Below, one piece after another: positions 6,469 to 6,589 of a stretch of DNA of 6,589 bases. The notes below the pieces were generated by a model. It was not told the origin of the DNA. It saw nothing but the letters and a program-made list of their open reading frames with translations, and searched no databases. Numbering within the stretch: the first letter of the stretch is position 1; every line of letters begins with the position of its first letter. Both the position numbers and the translations under genes were made by a program. This stretch comes from an uncultured Collinsella sp. (lineage in GTDB: Bacteria; Actinomycetota; Coriobacteriia; Coriobacteriales; Coriobacteriaceae), in the NCBI GenBank assembly GCA_900752425.1, contig CAADVE010000214.1, positions 1-6,589 on the forward strand. The letters run 5' to 3'.

Positions 6469-6511
6469 GCCGGGATCCGCACCCTGTCGGGTTCGAATCC
6501 CGGCACATGGA
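6469..6511 (+). other. tRNA 3'-end-like fragment without a cloverleaf
   Basis: TCGGG-TTCGAAT-CCCGG (6487-6503) is a canonical T stem-loop, followed by seven bases (6504-6510) and A6511 in the place of a 3' acceptor strand and discriminator. CCA is not encoded. Upstream I find no matching 5' acceptor strand, D-arm or anticodon arm. Instead GCCGGGAT (6469-6476) pairs perfectly with ATCCCGGC (6497-6504), an alternative hairpin that destroys the T-arm. It may be a tRNA remnant or attachment-site scar, or chance. Confidence 0.3.
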
Positions 6512-6515
6512 TAGC

Positions 6516-6547
6516 AAAAAGCCCGCCACCGCGAGAGCAACGGGCTT
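6516..6547 (-). terminator. Intrinsic terminator of the gene at the right edge
   Basis: AAGCCCG (6519-6525) pairs with CGGGCTT (6541-6547) around a 15-base loop. Read on the minus strand the stem is followed by TTTTT (6520-6516). On the plus strand the tail is CTCAGTTT, so it works poorly in that direction. It marks the end of a transcript entering from the right edge. Confidence 0.75.
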
Positions 6548-6553
6548 CTCAGT

Positions 6554-6589
6554 TTAAATGGTGCCCCCAGCGGGATATCCGCGTGCGGC
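6554..6589 (-). CDS. C-terminal 11 codons of an unidentified gene (runs off right edge)
   Basis: Reading leftward from 6589 gives AARGYPAGGTI followed by TAA (6556-6554), seven bases before a minus-strand terminator stem. The stop next to a terminator supports a real gene end, but the piece is too short to name. A second frame would give a TGA stop at 6551-6549, so the frame is not certain. No function is proposed. Confidence 0.4.
   Translation of the reverse strand, partial: AARGYPAGGTI

Noticed and set aside
6439..6511. Complete tRNA gene ending at 6511
   Set aside because: Only the T-arm fits. The expected 5' acceptor at 6439-6445 pairs in five of seven positions at best, and no D-arm or anticodon stem forms.
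6464..6514. Sixteen-codon ATG frame in the tRNA-like segment
   Set aside because: Too short, no ribosome binding site, and it overlaps a hairpin that explains the sequence better.
1..6589. CRISPR array, rRNA or transposase gene
   Set aside because: No regularly spaced direct repeats, no rRNA-like sequence, and no transposase motifs in any frame.

Overview
The window looks like chromosomal DNA of a high-GC Actinomycetota bacterium of the Coriobacteriia type; a gut Collinsella-like organism is my best guess. This rests on the codon bias (third positions mostly G or C), a large type III glutamine synthetase, and a methionine synthase whose reactivation domain is a separate gene. The genus is inferred from gene style and was not checked against a database.

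Left part (1-3598, minus strand): a tight three-gene operon transcribed right to left, metF, then a stand-alone MetH reactivation-domain protein, then metH, which runs off the left edge. The metF stop and the next start share one base. The metH ribosome binding site overlaps the stop of the middle gene. Together they make methionine: MetF reduces 5,10-methylene-THF to 5-methyl-THF, MetH moves the methyl group to homocysteine through cobalamin, and the middle protein is expected to return oxidised cobalamin on MetH to service.

Middle (3599-4024): a 426-base divergent intergenic region, lower in GC than the genes. It holds a probable metF promoter element, a perfect 8+8 palindrome, three copies of an 8-base motif and, next to glnN, three successive inverted repeats. 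One of these coincides with an 11-bp-phased pattern resembling an actinobacterial GlnR box.

Right part (4025-6175, plus strand): glnN, a complete 695-residue type III glutamine synthetase, ended by a textbook intrinsic terminator.

Right edge (6176-6589): AT-rich non-coding DNA dominated by an imperfect inverted repeat of about 38 bp enclosing about 147 bp, which looks like a MITE or other small dispersed element. Next come a tRNA T-arm-like sequence without a recognisable cloverleaf, a minus-strand terminator, and what is probably the last 11 codons of an unidentified minus-strand gene.

The genes themselves are ordinary metabolism. The unexplained signals lie in the glnN leader and in the 6233-6455 repeat.
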